In this document: piece after piece, positions 37,338-46,297 of the stretch | Layout of the letters: each line of letters begins with the position of its first letter | How positions within the stretch are numbered: position 1 is the stretch's first letter | Origin: Salinivibrio kushneri | Lineage (GTDB): Bacteria; Pseudomonadota; Gammaproteobacteria; Enterobacterales; Vibrionaceae | Direction of reading: 5' to 3' | Assembly (NCBI RefSeq): GCF_005280275.1 | Contig: NZ_CP040021.1 | Span: 893,001-957,000 of the forward strand | Length of the DNA stretch: 64,000 nucleotides | Made by a program: the position numbers and the translations under genes | Notes under the pieces: model-generated | What the model saw: the letters and a program-made list of their open reading frames with translations, nothing else | Told to the model about the DNA's origin: nothing | Database searches by the model: none

Positions 37338-38771
37338 TTACCAAACGTCTTTATCGATTTGTTTATCCAATTTCGGGAACTTAGTGCGATCAAAGGTGGG
37401 TTTTTTGCCCGCACGGCGCTGATCTTCGTAGTCTTTCATCAGCGCAAACGCAACACCCGATAAGAGCGCGATAGCCACCAAGTTGATCACCGCCATCATG
37501 CCCATCGACAAGTCCGCAAAGCTCCAAATCAGTGGTAGATCCATCACCGCGCCGATTAATACCATCGCGAGCACGGCGATACGGTAGAGTAAAATGGCTT
37601 TCCGGCACTTGAATATATACTCGATGTTTGACTCACCATAAGAATAGTTGGCAATGATCGAGGTAAAGGCAAACAGCAGAATCGCAATGGCAATAAAGGC
37701 CGCGCCCCAGTCACCCACTTGGCTAACTAATGCTTCTTGGGTAAGCGCAATACCCGTAAGGCCGCTATTTGGCTCAAGCATACCGGAGATCAAGATGATC
37801 GATGCCGTCGCGGTACAGATAACGATGGTGTCGACAAAAACCCCCAGCATCTGCACATAGCCTTGCGCCGCTGGGTGATTGGGTTTAGTGGTTGCGGTAG
37901 CGGCCGCATTCGGTGCCGAACCCATACCTGCTTCGTTGGAGAACAAACCACGCTTGATACCGTGCATCATCGCTTGCGCGATCGCATAACCCATTGCACC
38001 ACCAGCCGCTTGTTCAAGCCCGAGCGCGCTCTTAACAATGGTTGAGATTACCGCAGGCAGTTGTTCGATATTCATACCGACCACGATAAGCGCGACCAGC
38101 AAATACGCCAGTGCCATGAACGGCACGATCAGCTCGGCCACACGCGCAACCGAACGCATACCGCCAAAAATCACAGGCGCGGTCACTAAGGCAAGGCCGA
38201 TGCCAACCGCTAAGGCATCAAAGCCAAACGCGGTATTCATTGCTGCGGCAATCGAGTTGGACTGGACACCGTTAAACGCCAAACCAAAGGCGATAATCAG
38301 ACAGATAGCAAACGCAATGCCTAACCAGCGCTGACCTAAGCCTTTTTCGATATAGTAAGCAGGGCCACCGCGAAAGGTCTTGTCGTTGTGATTCACTTTG
38401 TACGCTTGCGCCAAAGTAGATTCGACAAAGCTAGTTGCCATACCGACCAATGCCGTCAGCCACATCCAGAATATCGCACCAGGGCCACCCAGATAGAGCG
38501 CCACGGCCACACCGGCCATGTTTCCGGTACCGACGCGCGCCGCCAAACTGGTACTAAAGGCTTGGAAAGAAGAGATACCACCTGACGCGCCATCGCGGCT
38601 GTTGGCCATCAGTTTGAACATGTGGCCAAAGTTACGGAATTGAATAAAGCCAGATCGCACGGTGAAGTACAAACCTAAGCCAATCAAAAGATAAATGAGT
38701 ACGCTGCCCCAAAGGAGGCCGTTACCTGTATCGACTATGGACACAAATAGATTTTTAAGTTGTTCCATCAT
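37338..38771 (-). CDS. Sodium:alanine/glycine symporter (AGCS family)
   Basis: A 477-residue inner-membrane amino-acid carrier of the AGCS (AlsT/DagA) family with about 11 helices. Family marks: FTVRSGFIQFRNFGHMFKLM, ARVGTGNMAGVAVALYLGGPGAIFWMW, FRGGPAYYIEKGLG and LFSNEAGMGSAPNAAATA. It uses the Na+ gradient to import alanine or glycine. A 578-base leader region lies upstream, with a strong hairpin and repeats but no recognisable glycine aptamer, although V. cholerae has such an aptamer before an AGCS gene. The C-terminal tail is charged and cytoplasmic (YEDQRRAGKKPTFDRTKF). Confidence 0.92.
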   Translation of the reverse strand: MMEQLKNLFVSIVDTGNGLLWGSVLIYLLIGLGLYFTVRSGFIQFRNFGHMFKLMANSRDGASGGISSFQAFSTSLAARVGTGNMAGVAVALYLGGPGAIFWMWLTALVGMATSFVESTLAQAYKVNHNDKTFRGGPAYYIEKGLGQRWLGIAFAICLIIAFGLAFNGVQSNSIAAAMNTAFGFDALAVGIGLALVTAPVIFGGMRSVARVAELIVPFMALAYLLVALIVVGMNIEQLPAVISTIVKSALGLEQAAGGAMGYAIAQAMMHGIKRGLFSNEAGMGSAPNAAATATTKPNHPAAQGYVQMLGVFVDTIVICTATASIILISGMLEPNSGLTGIALTQEALVSQVGDWGAAFIAIAILLFAFTSIIANYSYGESNIEYIFKCRKAILLYRIAVLAMVLIGAVMDLPLIWSFADLSMGMMAVINLVAIALLSGVAFALMKDYEDQRRAGKKPTFDRTKFPKLDKQIDKDVW

Positions 38772-39349
38772 TAAACTCTGTTTTGTCTGTTGGGAGACGC
38801 CTTGCTCTTTCGCGACGAGAACTTATTGTTCATGGTGAGAGAGCGAGGGTCGACAACCACTGTCCATGTGAGATCTCTGCCGTCCATGCAGGTGAGCAAC
38901 GAAACGCGCAGTAGCACCAAAATGTCTGGCTGCTATGACGCGTGATGTTGGATCTGCAACAGCATTTTGAATCCATGCTCGGCTGTTGCCAGAGTGCACC
39001 GTTAACCGCGATATTGATGTCTTAGCACAGCAATACACTAGGTGGAGCACGCCGGATAATACCGACATTTATGAGACAAAACACTAGATGTTTGTTGATC
39101 TGTTGGTTTTTTGAGCGGTGCTAGGTGTCAATAACAGTCCTAAAAATTGTAATCAAAATGTAATGGAATTGACGCTAATTACTTGATGTTAAAGCAGTCA
39201 TCTCAACGCCTTCGCATATTATCCGGTATTTTTTGACTCAATATTGGTTGCATGCGCGCTGAACGAAATGTGATCAATGCCTCATATTTTCTCTGCGCGC
39301 TCTTACTGATTCCCCAGCTACACTGCTCGAACGGATAGATAAAGATGAC
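38772..39349 (-). promoter_or_regulatory. Long structured leader upstream of the AGCS gene
   Basis: This 578-base gap precedes the minus-strand symporter gene. It holds a strong hairpin, GCAACAGC (38956-38963) with GCTGTTGC (38982-38989), extended by CTG/CAG, and a direct repeat GTCCATG at 38862-38868 and 38882-38888. The conserved core of a glycine riboswitch was looked for and not found. An 81-codon open frame across it (38823-39068) has no ribosome site or family resemblance. Confidence 0.4.
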
Positions 39350-39532
39350 TTATTCACTGGATGACGCAGCTTTTTTAGTCAGCAAATCATGCTTAACCAT
39401 ATCGATCGCGGAGAGCGCTGTGTCGGTATCAATCGCATGGCTTTCAAGCAAGTAAATAAGATCGACCGCGAGCTTGACGTCGTCGGGCGCCTCTTCGAGT
39501 GCTGTTGACGAGGAAGAATGTGAGTCGGTCAT
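39350..39532 (-). CDS. ybaM: YbaM (RsmS)-like DUF2496 protein
   Basis: A 60-residue cytoplasmic protein. The core [34 protein letters not shown] matches E. coli YbaM ([15 protein letters not shown]). YbaM, also called RsmS, has been linked to ribosome assembly and stress survival. The N-terminus is a serine-rich stretch. Its ATG overlaps the stop of the HDAC-like gene by 4 bases, so the two are coupled. In E. coli ybaM sits next to priC, which here lies one gene upstream, supporting the assignment. Confidence 0.82.
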   Translation of the reverse strand: MTDSHSSSSTALEEAPDDVKLAVDLIYLLESHAIDTDTALSAIDMVKHDLLTKKAASSSE

Positions 39533-40455
39533 GATGCCTCCAGGCTGGCGGAAAAGTCGGGAAAGTGAGTGATAGCGGCTTGGATGAGTTGTTCGTGCAG
39601 TGGGATCAGCTGCTCATGGGTGTCATGATAACCTCCTCCAATGACAGCAGCGACCGGTATCTGGTGGGCGGCACACCGTGATAACACGCCTGCATCGCGT
39701 TGAAAAATCCCCTCAGTGGTAAGCGACAAATACCCCAACGCATCGTCTGTATGCACGTCGACCCCCGCATCATAGATCACCATGTCGGGGCGATGCTGAG
39801 CTAGTGCAAGGTCGAGTAAAGGTAAAAAGGCATCAAGGTAGTCGCTATCCTGGGTGCCAATCGGGAGGGGTAAATCAAGCGTTGATGCTGGTTTCCGCGA
39901 GGGAAAATTTTTCTCACAGTGGACGGAAAAGGTCACAATATCTGGATGTGAGGAGGCCAGTGCGGCCGTGCCGTCACCGTGGTGAACATCGCAATCGACG
40001 ATCATCACCGTTTCTATACCTGGCTGTGTGAGAGCATGACGCGCGGCAATCATTAGATCGTTAAATAAGCAAAAGCCACTGCCAAAATCATAGTGGGCGT
40101 GATGATAGCCGCCAGTAAGGTGAATCGCCAGACCCGTGCGCAATGCCTGATCTACCGTTAAGGTGGTGCCGCCCAGAGAGGTTAAACTGCGCTTTATGAG
40201 CGACTCACTCCAAGGAAACCCAATACGACGCATTTTTACCAAAGGCAAGCTGCCTTCGAGTAATTGGCTTACATAGGCGGGGTCATGGACCGCATCAATG
40301 ATCTCTCTTTGCGCGGTGGTGGGCTGACAAAACGCAACCGGTAATGCAAGTGCTTGCAAGCGCTCAAAGAGCAGACGGTACTTTTGCAGAGGATAACGGT
40401 GACCCTCGGGAAGCGGGAAATCAGAGTAAATGGGATGGTATATCAGTGGTAGCAC
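39529..40455 (-). CDS. Histone deacetylase-family hydrolase
   Basis: A 308-residue zinc hydrolase of the arginase/HDAC fold. The double histidine is in [19 protein letters not shown], the zinc ligands Asp and His in [12 protein letters not shown], and the third Asp in [16 protein letters not shown]. Bacterial members deacetylate acetylpolyamines, acetoin-related compounds or lysine residues; the substrate here is unknown. It lies between priC and ybaM on the minus strand, overlapping ybaM. Full length for the family; no signal peptide. Confidence 0.87.
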   Translation of the reverse strand: MLPLIYHPIYSDFPLPEGHRYPLQKYRLLFERLQALALPVAFCQPTTAQREIIDAVHDPAYVSQLLEGSLPLVKMRRIGFPWSESLIKRSLTSLGGTTLTVDQALRTGLAIHLTGGYHHAHYDFGSGFCLFNDLMIAARHALTQPGIETVMIVDCDVHHGDGTAALASSHPDIVTFSVHCEKNFPSRKPASTLDLPLPIGTQDSDYLDAFLPLLDLALAQHRPDMVIYDAGVDVHTDDALGYLSLTTEGIFQRDAGVLSRCAAHQIPVAAVIGGGYHDTHEQLIPLHEQLIQAAITHFPDFSASLEAS

Positions 40456-40469
40456 ATTCGCTCCTTACG

Positions 40470-41021
40470 TTATCGCTTTTCCCGGTAAGTAATGGTGGTT
40501 TCAATACGCTCTCGGGCTTTGGTGCATCGTGCTAGACGCTGCTCGAGCGCGAGAACCTGTTTTTGGTATTGTTGTCGCACAGCCGGACTGGAAGCCATCT
40601 CAACACTGGCGTTGGCATCACGGAGTTTGTCGGCGAGACGCCTTTCCCAGTCTTGGTGTTTGGCCAAGTCTTGATAAAGTTCACCGATTGACTGTCGCCG
40701 TGGCCCACGCCGCGCTTGTTCTTGCTTACGTAAAGGTTGGGTGGCAAGCTCACGTTGCAGTGCAGTGATTTGCGCCAACAAGGTTTCGCAAATATGGGTC
40801 GCGCGCGCATCCGTTAGCACGCCTTGTTGATGGTCGCGGCGCATCACCGCCAATAAGCCTTGCGCTTCATTAACACAAGGCGTTAACAGCTTGCCTTTGC
40901 AGTGAAAAAGTGGCGTGGCAAATAAAGGGGCTTTGGCTTCGCCGCGACGCCGATCGACCTCTGCCGCTTGAACAGCGAGTTGGTCTAAATGTTGAGCCAT
41001 GGCATCGATTTGCGCTTTCAT
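40470..41021 (-). CDS. priC: Primosomal replication protein PriC
   Basis: A 183-residue helical, basic protein. The family marks are FHCKGKLLTPCVNEAQGLL and LYQDLAKHQDWERRLADKLRDA. PriC loads the DnaB helicase onto stalled forks lacking an origin. AAGAG precedes the ATG. The charged C-terminus (RCTKARERIETTITYREKR) fits SSB/DNA contact. In E. coli priC neighbours ybaM and ybaN; here ybaM is close by, and ybaN lies 6 kb away on the other strand, which suggests a local rearrangement. Confidence 0.88.
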   Translation of the reverse strand: MKAQIDAMAQHLDQLAVQAAEVDRRRGEAKAPLFATPLFHCKGKLLTPCVNEAQGLLAVMRRDHQQGVLTDARATHICETLLAQITALQRELATQPLRKQEQARRGPRRQSIGELYQDLAKHQDWERRLADKLRDANASVEMASSPAVRQQYQKQVLALEQRLARCTKARERIETTITYREKR

Positions 41022-41045
41022 GGTGTTGTTCTCTTTTATTGAGGG

Positions 41046-41819
41046 CTAAAACCACGCATCAACGGCAAGTTTGCCCGCTAGAATAACCACCGCAGTGATA
41101 AAAATGGGGCGAATAAAACGGCTACCAAAGCGGATAGCCGAATGTGCGCCAATAAAGGCACCCAGCATAAGACACGCGCCCATGGTTAAGCCCAGTGCCC
41201 AGCTCACATGGCCTAATAGTGCGAACGCCACCAGTGAGGTGAAGTTGCTGGTAAAGTTCATCGCTTTTGCCAACCCAGAGGATAGCAATATATTCATCCG
41301 ATAGAGCGACATGGTGGAAACCGTCCAAAACGCGCCGGTTCCCGGGCCGGCTACCCCGTCGTAAAAGCCAAGTGATAAACCTTGACTCCATTGTTTTATT
41401 GGCAACTTCGGGCAACGTGCGGGTAACTGGTTGTTATCACCCTTTGGGTGTGGGTGCCAAATGGTATACACCGCGGCCACCAATACCACGATTGGTATGG
41501 CTTTTTCGAGCCACTCGGTGCTTAACACGTCCACCAGCAGGGTGCCGGCCGTGGCGCCAATTAAAGTGCCCCAAAAAGCATGTTGCCAAAACGAGGGAGA
41601 AAATAGGCGCTTTTTATAATAAGTGAAGGCAGCGGTGCTTGAGGCAAAGGTCGCGGCCAGCTTATTGGTGCCTAACGCAACATGCGGCGGCAGGCCTAGC
41701 GATAACAGGGCAGGCACCGTGAGCATACCGCCGCCGCCAGCCACCGCATCAATAAATCCAGCGACAAACGCAGTCAGCCCCAGAATAACTAAAGTAGAGA
41801 GGTCAATCAGTTCCAGCAT
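41046..41819 (-). CDS. TauE/SafE-family membrane exporter
   Basis: A 257-residue membrane protein with about eight helices. The two repeats typical of the family are seen: LTAFVAGFIDAVAGGGGMLTVPALLSLGLPPHVALGTNKLAA near the start, and GFYDGVAGPGTGAFW in the middle. E. coli YfcA is a close relative. Members are thought to move sulfite, sulfoacetate or other small anions, but substrates are mostly untested. It starts 14 bases after dinG and ends 24 bases before priC, so dinG-tauE-priC-hdac-ybaM probably form one minus-strand unit. Confidence 0.87.
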   Translation of the reverse strand: MLELIDLSTLVILGLTAFVAGFIDAVAGGGGMLTVPALLSLGLPPHVALGTNKLAATFASSTAAFTYYKKRLFSPSFWQHAFWGTLIGATAGTLLVDVLSTEWLEKAIPIVVLVAAVYTIWHPHPKGDNNQLPARCPKLPIKQWSQGLSLGFYDGVAGPGTGAFWTVSTMSLYRMNILLSSGLAKAMNFTSNFTSLVAFALLGHVSWALGLTMGACLMLGAFIGAHSAIRFGSRFIRPIFITAVVILAGKLAVDAWF

Positions 41820-41833
41820 GTTAACTCATCAGT

Positions 41834-43906
41834 TTAAGATTCGATCACGCGCTTAAAGGGCGGCAGCGAGTCGAGTAAAGATTGGCCATATCTGCGGGTG
41901 ATAATGCGCCGGTCAAGGAGCACTACTTTACCAGAGTCCTCTTCTTTGCGCAGTAGTCGCCCCACGGATTGCACCAGCTTTTTACTGGCTTCTGGCACGG
42001 CAATTTGTAAAAACGGATTGCCACCACAGCGCTCGATATATTCAGCGTGTGCTTCTTCAACCGGCGACGTCGGCACGGCAAAGGGGATTTTAGTAATAAT
42101 AAGGTTGGTCAATAAGTTACCCGGTAAATCTAAACCTTCGGAAAAGCTGCCGGTGCCAAAAATGATGCTGGTTTTATCATTATTAACGGCTTGTTGATGC
42201 GCTTTGAGTAACGCGGTACGCGACTGGTTTCCTTGGCAAAGCAGCTGCCAGCCCCGTTGCTTACAGGTACGTTCAATCGCTTGTGTCACTTGCTTCATCT
42301 GCCAATAGGAGGCAAAGAGCACCAAAGAGGCACGTTCGCCTTCTAGGTGCTCAAGTATTTTATCGTTTAATGCCTCTGTAAAGGCACTGGCTTGCGGCTC
42401 ACAAGGCATCGTCGGGATCACCAAGCGCGCTTTATTGGCGTAATCAAAGGGTGAGGGTAAGGCTAAATAACGCGAGCCGTCGGTTTCGCTCAAACCAACC
42501 TGACGGCAGAAATAGCTAAACCGATTTAGAGCACGCAAAGTAGCGGAAAAAAGGCCCACTCCAGCGGCGCGAGACCAGAGCATTTGATCTAGGCGCCAAC
42601 CGACTTCTAAGGGAGAGACATGCACCCAAAGATCGCCTTCGCGCTCGCGACACGCTTGCACCCAACGTGCCAAGGGGGCGCCTTTCTCCGAATTAGGTTG
42701 AGCCATCAAGGTCCACACCTTTTCTAGGTTTTCTAACCGTTGCAGGAAAAACGCGGTTTCCGCGAGCGCCGGATCGGCGAGTTTTGCCGAAATGTCATTT
42801 TCTTTCAGACGCTCATTGATCAAATCATGAATTTTTCCCAATGCTTGATGGGCTTTTTTGCTCGCCGTTTTAAGCTGCTCACTGGGTGCAATCAGGGCTT
42901 CGGGCAGTTCACCGTCGGCAAAGCGATAACAACCGTCGTCGTTGAGCGACAGTTGGCTGAGCATGTTTTTTGCTTCGCGCAACCCTGGGATCAGGGTTTG
43001 AATCGCGTCTAGCAAGCTGTCCACAAACCGATGTGCACGCTTGATATCCGCGGTGTTCCCCAACTTAGTCGTCGCTTGATTGAGCTTTTCCAGCCAGCTG
43101 ACCACACCCAACAGGCTGGCACTGGCGGCCGAAAAGTCTCGCGCCACCGTGGGCAAGTGGTGCGCCTCATCAATCATATACAGGCATTGTTCTGGTTCGG
43201 GCAAGATCACGCCGCCGCCGAGCTCTAAATCGGCCAGCAGTAGGCTATGATTCACCACCACCACATCCGCTTTATCCATCGCTTCGCGTGCTCTAGCAAA
43301 CGGGCAACCACGGTGGGCGGGTAAACCTGCATGGCAAGTGTGTTTATCAGAGGCGATGGCTTGCCAAAGATGATCAGCAATGGGCTTTGGCCAGCTGTCT
43401 CTGTCACCATCCCACTTGCCCCGACTCAGCGCTTCGTAAAGATCATTCAGCAACAATTGTTCGCTACGCTTGGGTTTTTGGGTAAATAGCGCGCCTTGAA
43501 TGCTCTCGGTATCTGCCACTGCACTTAGCTTGTGTGCACAGCAATAGCGTTGGCGCCCCTTGGCCAAGATAAAATCAAACGGCTTGGGACAGATGCGATG
43601 AAAAAACGGGATATCTTTATTGGCAAGCTGCTCTTGCAACGCTACGGTCGCGGTGGAAATGACCACTTTTTTATTGTTGTTGAGTGCAAATGGGATCGCA
43701 CCCATCAGATAGGCCATCGACTTACCGACCCCAGTGCCTGCTTCTGCCACTAATAATCGGCGTTTCGGCTCGTAATCACCGGCCAGAGTTTTCGCGAGCT
43801 CTGCCACTAAATAGTTTTGGGCTTTACGGGGAATAAAGTGGGGAAGTTGATCTTGTAGCGTTTGGTAGCACGCGCGAATGTCTGATTTTACGGCAGGGCT
43901 GAGCAT
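41834..43906 (-). CDS. dinG: ATP-dependent helicase DinG
   Basis: A 690-residue superfamily 2 iron-sulfur helicase (XPD-like). Walker A is AEAGTGVGKS (54-63), the DEAH box is IDEAHHL, and motif VI is VGRLLRKEEDSGKVVLLDRR. Cluster-type cysteines are Cys122-Cys123 and Cys191...Cys201; the second of the two cysteines in the E. coli C-x4-C pair is not at the matching place, so the ligand set differs. ATG 43906 (MLSPAVK) aligns with the family start; the frame to 43981 has no ribosome site. DinG resolves R-loops and D-loops at stalled forks. The length agrees with family norms. Confidence 0.87.
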   Translation of the reverse strand: MLSPAVKSDIRACYQTLQDQLPHFIPRKAQNYLVAELAKTLAGDYEPKRRLLVAEAGTGVGKSMAYLMGAIPFALNNNKKVVISTATVALQEQLANKDIPFFHRICPKPFDFILAKGRQRYCCAHKLSAVADTESIQGALFTQKPKRSEQLLLNDLYEALSRGKWDGDRDSWPKPIADHLWQAIASDKHTCHAGLPAHRGCPFARAREAMDKADVVVVNHSLLLADLELGGGVILPEPEQCLYMIDEAHHLPTVARDFSAASASLLGVVSWLEKLNQATTKLGNTADIKRAHRFVDSLLDAIQTLIPGLREAKNMLSQLSLNDDGCYRFADGELPEALIAPSEQLKTASKKAHQALGKIHDLINERLKENDISAKLADPALAETAFFLQRLENLEKVWTLMAQPNSEKGAPLARWVQACREREGDLWVHVSPLEVGWRLDQMLWSRAAGVGLFSATLRALNRFSYFCRQVGLSETDGSRYLALPSPFDYANKARLVIPTMPCEPQASAFTEALNDKILEHLEGERASLVLFASYWQMKQVTQAIERTCKQRGWQLLCQGNQSRTALLKAHQQAVNNDKTSIIFGTGSFSEGLDLPGNLLTNLIITKIPFAVPTSPVEEAHAEYIERCGGNPFLQIAVPEASKKLVQSVGRLLRKEEDSGKVVLLDRRIITRRYGQSLLDSLPPFKRVIES

Positions 43907-44306
43907 CAACAGGTCCGAGTTGCAAAGGTTGGCGGCCAGTATAACACGAGGCAAAAACGTGAAAACGATCGCGAACTGCAAGATTTCCTTACAGATATGA
44001 GATCTTAGTCACGAATTTAATTTGAACCATTCTTCGCTATCTTGCTGATCTGCCGTTTTATTAACAAAACGCCTGATTTAAGCGACTGATTAGTTTTTTA
44101 TTCTGAAAGATGATTTTTTTATTGGTGTTTTTGGTGGTTTATATTGCCTTTGTTTGTTGTTTATTTTCATCAAAAGGCGAATTATGAGTCAGATAAACTG
44201 TGATCTCAGTTCATAAAACATTGCTATGTTTTTGTTTTTAAGTGGTTTTTTTCTAGGTTGTAATGCGCTTCCGGCGAGTTGACAGAACCACAAATGTTCT
44301 GCACGA
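43907..44306. other. Intergenic region between dinG and the porin
   Basis: AT-rich spacer between divergent genes, with T-runs near 44090-44170. No gene with a ribosome site and no known RNA was seen. The porin promoter must lie in this region or just after it. Confidence 0.35.
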
Positions 44307-44410
44307 TTAGCCACGAAGTTTCAGTGAACTGGCATTTTGTGCTTCGCAGCGTTTTTGCTGCCGGTAATAGAGTGACAGTCACCATAAAACAGAGTTCCAA
44401 GAAGGAACTC
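44307..44410 (+). promoter_or_regulatory. Structured 5' leader of the porin gene
   Basis: A series of short dyads precedes the porin: CGAAG/CTTCG (44314-44318, 44342-44346), GCAGC/GCTGC around GTTTTT (44346-44361), the dyad GTGAC-A-GTCAC (44372-44382), and a stable GAGTTCC/GGAACTC hairpin with an AAGAA loop (44392-44410). Porin mRNAs usually have long leaders targeted by Hfq-dependent sRNAs; that this one is such a target is inferred. Confidence 0.45.
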
Positions 44411-44444
44411 ATAATGACTAAATAGAAAAGGCAGTGGATTAACC

Positions 44445-45428
44445 ATGAAAAAGACTATTCTAGCAATGGCAGTGCCAGCTCTGCTGGCTGCTGGCTCAGC
44501 ATCAGCAAGCATCAACCTGTATGACGCAGAAGGCGTTAAAGTCGATTTGTCTGGTGCAGCTGAAGTTCAGTACATGCAAGAAATTGGTAATGACAAAGAC
44601 GGTATGTGGCGCCTAGACGATGGCGATATCGCTGTTAACACCGAAGTCGCAATCTCGCCAAAAATGAGTGCGCTAGCGGGTATGTCGTTTGAGTTTGAAG
44701 ACGAGTCTACTGATGCTGGTTCAAATAGTGGCGTAGAAAACAAAGAGCTGTTCGTTGGTTTTAAAGGTGACACTTTCGGCCAAGTTACTTTCGGTCGTCA
44801 ATATCTCCTAAGTGATGATATTGGTATCACCAAAGATTATGAGCTTTCAATTTCATCTTTTGACGGCACTGAAGCAACTCACGGTGCGCAAGTGGCTAAG
44901 TACGTCTACGACAACGGCACAGTGTATGGCGGTATTTCTACGCGTCAAGACAGCGATGGCAATGATGATGGAAGCGCAGAACTGTCTATCATCGATGCGC
45001 GTTTAGGCTACCGTGTAGCTGACTTCGATATGCGTGGCTATTACTACAAAGCTGATGACGTTGGTGCAGATAAACCAGCTTCAAGCACAGATGTAACAGC
45101 GTATCAGTTTGAAGTTGAGTATGCAGGTATTGAAAATGTAGGCTTGGCAGCTTCTTATGGTAATGGCGAAGCTGAAAGAGTTGTAGGTGGTGCGGAAGTC
45201 GCTGATACTGATTATTTCTCTTTGGCTGCTGATTACACCATGGGCAATACTACCTTCGCTGCAGGCTGGGACCGCCAAGATCCAAAAGAGGGTGATAATG
45301 TCAACGGTTATTACGCTAACGTGACATATGCTCTGCACAGCAACGCTAAAGTATACGCAGAAATCGGCGATACTAACGCAGACAATTCAGACCTAGGCTA
45401 CGTAGCAGGTATGGAAGTTAAGTTCTAA
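44445..45428 (+). CDS. Gram-negative outer-membrane porin
   Basis: A 327-residue outer-membrane beta-barrel. The signal peptide is KKTILAMAVPALLAAGSASA, cleaved before SINLYD, after which comes the classic first strand INLYDAEGVKVDLSGAAEVQY. The end residue is phenylalanine (GMEVKF), as needed for BAM assembly, and FGRQYLL is the usual marker before loop 3. The mature protein is rich in Asp and Glu, normal for a halophile's outer membrane. Trimeric channel for small solutes. It has its own terminator. The exact family name (OmpU-like or other) cannot be fixed. Confidence 0.9.
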   Translation: MKKTILAMAVPALLAAGSASASINLYDAEGVKVDLSGAAEVQYMQEIGNDKDGMWRLDDGDIAVNTEVAISPKMSALAGMSFEFEDESTDAGSNSGVENKELFVGFKGDTFGQVTFGRQYLLSDDIGITKDYELSISSFDGTEATHGAQVAKYVYDNGTVYGGISTRQDSDGNDDGSAELSIIDARLGYRVADFDMRGYYYKADDVGADKPASSTDVTAYQFEVEYAGIENVGLAASYGNGEAERVVGGAEVADTDYFSLAADYTMGNTTFAAGWDRQDPKEGDNVNGYYANVTYALHSNAKVYAEIGDTNADNSDLGYVAGMEVKF

Positions 45429-45468
45429 TTGAGCTTACACCATCCTTGCTAAATGTAGCATTGGTTAC

Positions 45469-45497
45469 AAAAGCCGCCTTAGGGCGGCTTTTTTATT
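45469..45497 (+). terminator. Terminator after the porin
   Basis: AAGCCGCC (45471-45478) pairs with GGCGGCTT (45483-45490) around TTAG, followed by TTTTATT. Confidence 0.9.
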
Positions 45498-45516
45498 ATC
45501 ACGGTTTGGAGTAGAG

Positions 45517-46164
45517 ATGAAAAAAGTAGTAGGTATGGGCTTGGTGCTAAGCACTCTCATAGCATCGAGTGTGGTTAATGCGGCAGAAATTACTTCAGCA
45601 CGTAACATTGAGTTTGCGGTGGTTGATGGCAAGGAAATTAGTTTTGAAAACTGGGCGCCGCAGCAGACGATTGAGCTAGATAACGGTACCCACCAATTAG
45701 TGATGCGCTTTGACGGCGAAGTGAAACGCGGCAGTAAAGAGGTGATCTTTACCTCCCGCCCGTATCTGTTTGAGCTTGAGGTCGATGGCCGCAATGCCAC
45801 CATCAATATTGACTCGAAATTGCGGGTAAAAAGCCAAGCGACCAGCTATTTTGACGGCAACCCGCAATGGCAAGCCGAGTTCGATAACGGTGACGTGATG
45901 CCGTTAGATGCCGTCGAGTTAAAAGGTGATGGCTTTGCTGCCTATGCCGATATGGAAGCGCTGGTGGCGGAGTATAACCGTGCCAACGGGATTATTATCG
46001 ACAAAGGTGAAAGCAAGAACCTCAACGATGTATTGGTCGAGGTGGACGATCAAGGTCAAGCTTCAATTAAGGGTGATGCACTCTCTCAGTTGAAGCTTTG
46101 GTATACCAAAGCCAGTGACCAAGAGCGTAAGTCGTTCCGTCGTTGGATTATTGACCAAGATTAA
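45517..46164 (+). CDS. DUF2057 family exported protein
   Basis: A 215-residue periplasmic protein with a signal peptide (VVGMGLVLSTLIASSVVNA). The pattern ARNIEFAVVDGKEISFENWAPQQTIELDNGTHQLVMRFDGEVKRGSKEVIFTSRPYLFELEV, given here only as a guide to residues 28-92 in parts, is that of DUF2057 (E. coli YccT), whose enterobacterial member has been reported to modulate curli. The C-terminus ends in helical segments (LSQLKLWYTKASDQERKSF). It sits 20 bases after the porin terminator and probably relies on its own promoter or readthrough. Function unknown here. Confidence 0.78.
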   Translation: MKKVVGMGLVLSTLIASSVVNAAEITSARNIEFAVVDGKEISFENWAPQQTIELDNGTHQLVMRFDGEVKRGSKEVIFTSRPYLFELEVDGRNATINIDSKLRVKSQATSYFDGNPQWQAEFDNGDVMPLDAVELKGDGFAAYADMEALVAEYNRANGIIIDKGESKNLNDVLVEVDDQGQASIKGDALSQLKLWYTKASDQERKSFRRWIIDQD

Positions 46165-46225
46165 GCGCCTAGTGTGATGGATGGCCACTAGTTCCACGCG
46201 CTTGACAGCTTTAAACAGTCAATAA

Positions 46226-46258
46226 AAAACGCGCCCAGCTGATGCGGGGCGCGTTCCG
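46226..46258. terminator. Bidirectional terminator after the DUF2057 gene
   Basis: AACGCGCCC (46229-46237ish) pairs with GGGCGCGTT (46247-46255). The A-run before it gives a T-run for the convergent DksA-like gene; the plus-strand T-tract is weak. Confidence 0.7.
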
Positions 46259-46297
46259 TTTAAGCCACGATGAGACAAGCGAAAGTCAGCCTCGCGA

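Noticed and set aside
38772-38900. Possible degenerate glycine riboswitch before the AGCS gene (minus-strand text like CGAAAGAGCAAGGCG and CAGACAAAACAGAG).
   Set aside because: The order resembles parts of the aptamer, but the conserved GGACAG start, the CCGAAGGAGCAA core and the CTCAGG-AAAGGAC end are not properly matched.
38823-39068. An 81-codon open frame on the minus strand upstream of the AGCS gene.
   Set aside because: No ribosome site, unusual composition rich in His and Arg, and it spans the structured leader.
44224-44515. Overlapping minus-strand frames opposite the porin leader and start.
   Set aside because: They overlap the porin signal peptide coding region and show no gene-like features.
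45081-45338. An 85-codon minus-strand frame inside the porin gene.
   Set aside because: Shadow of the porin reading frame; no start context.
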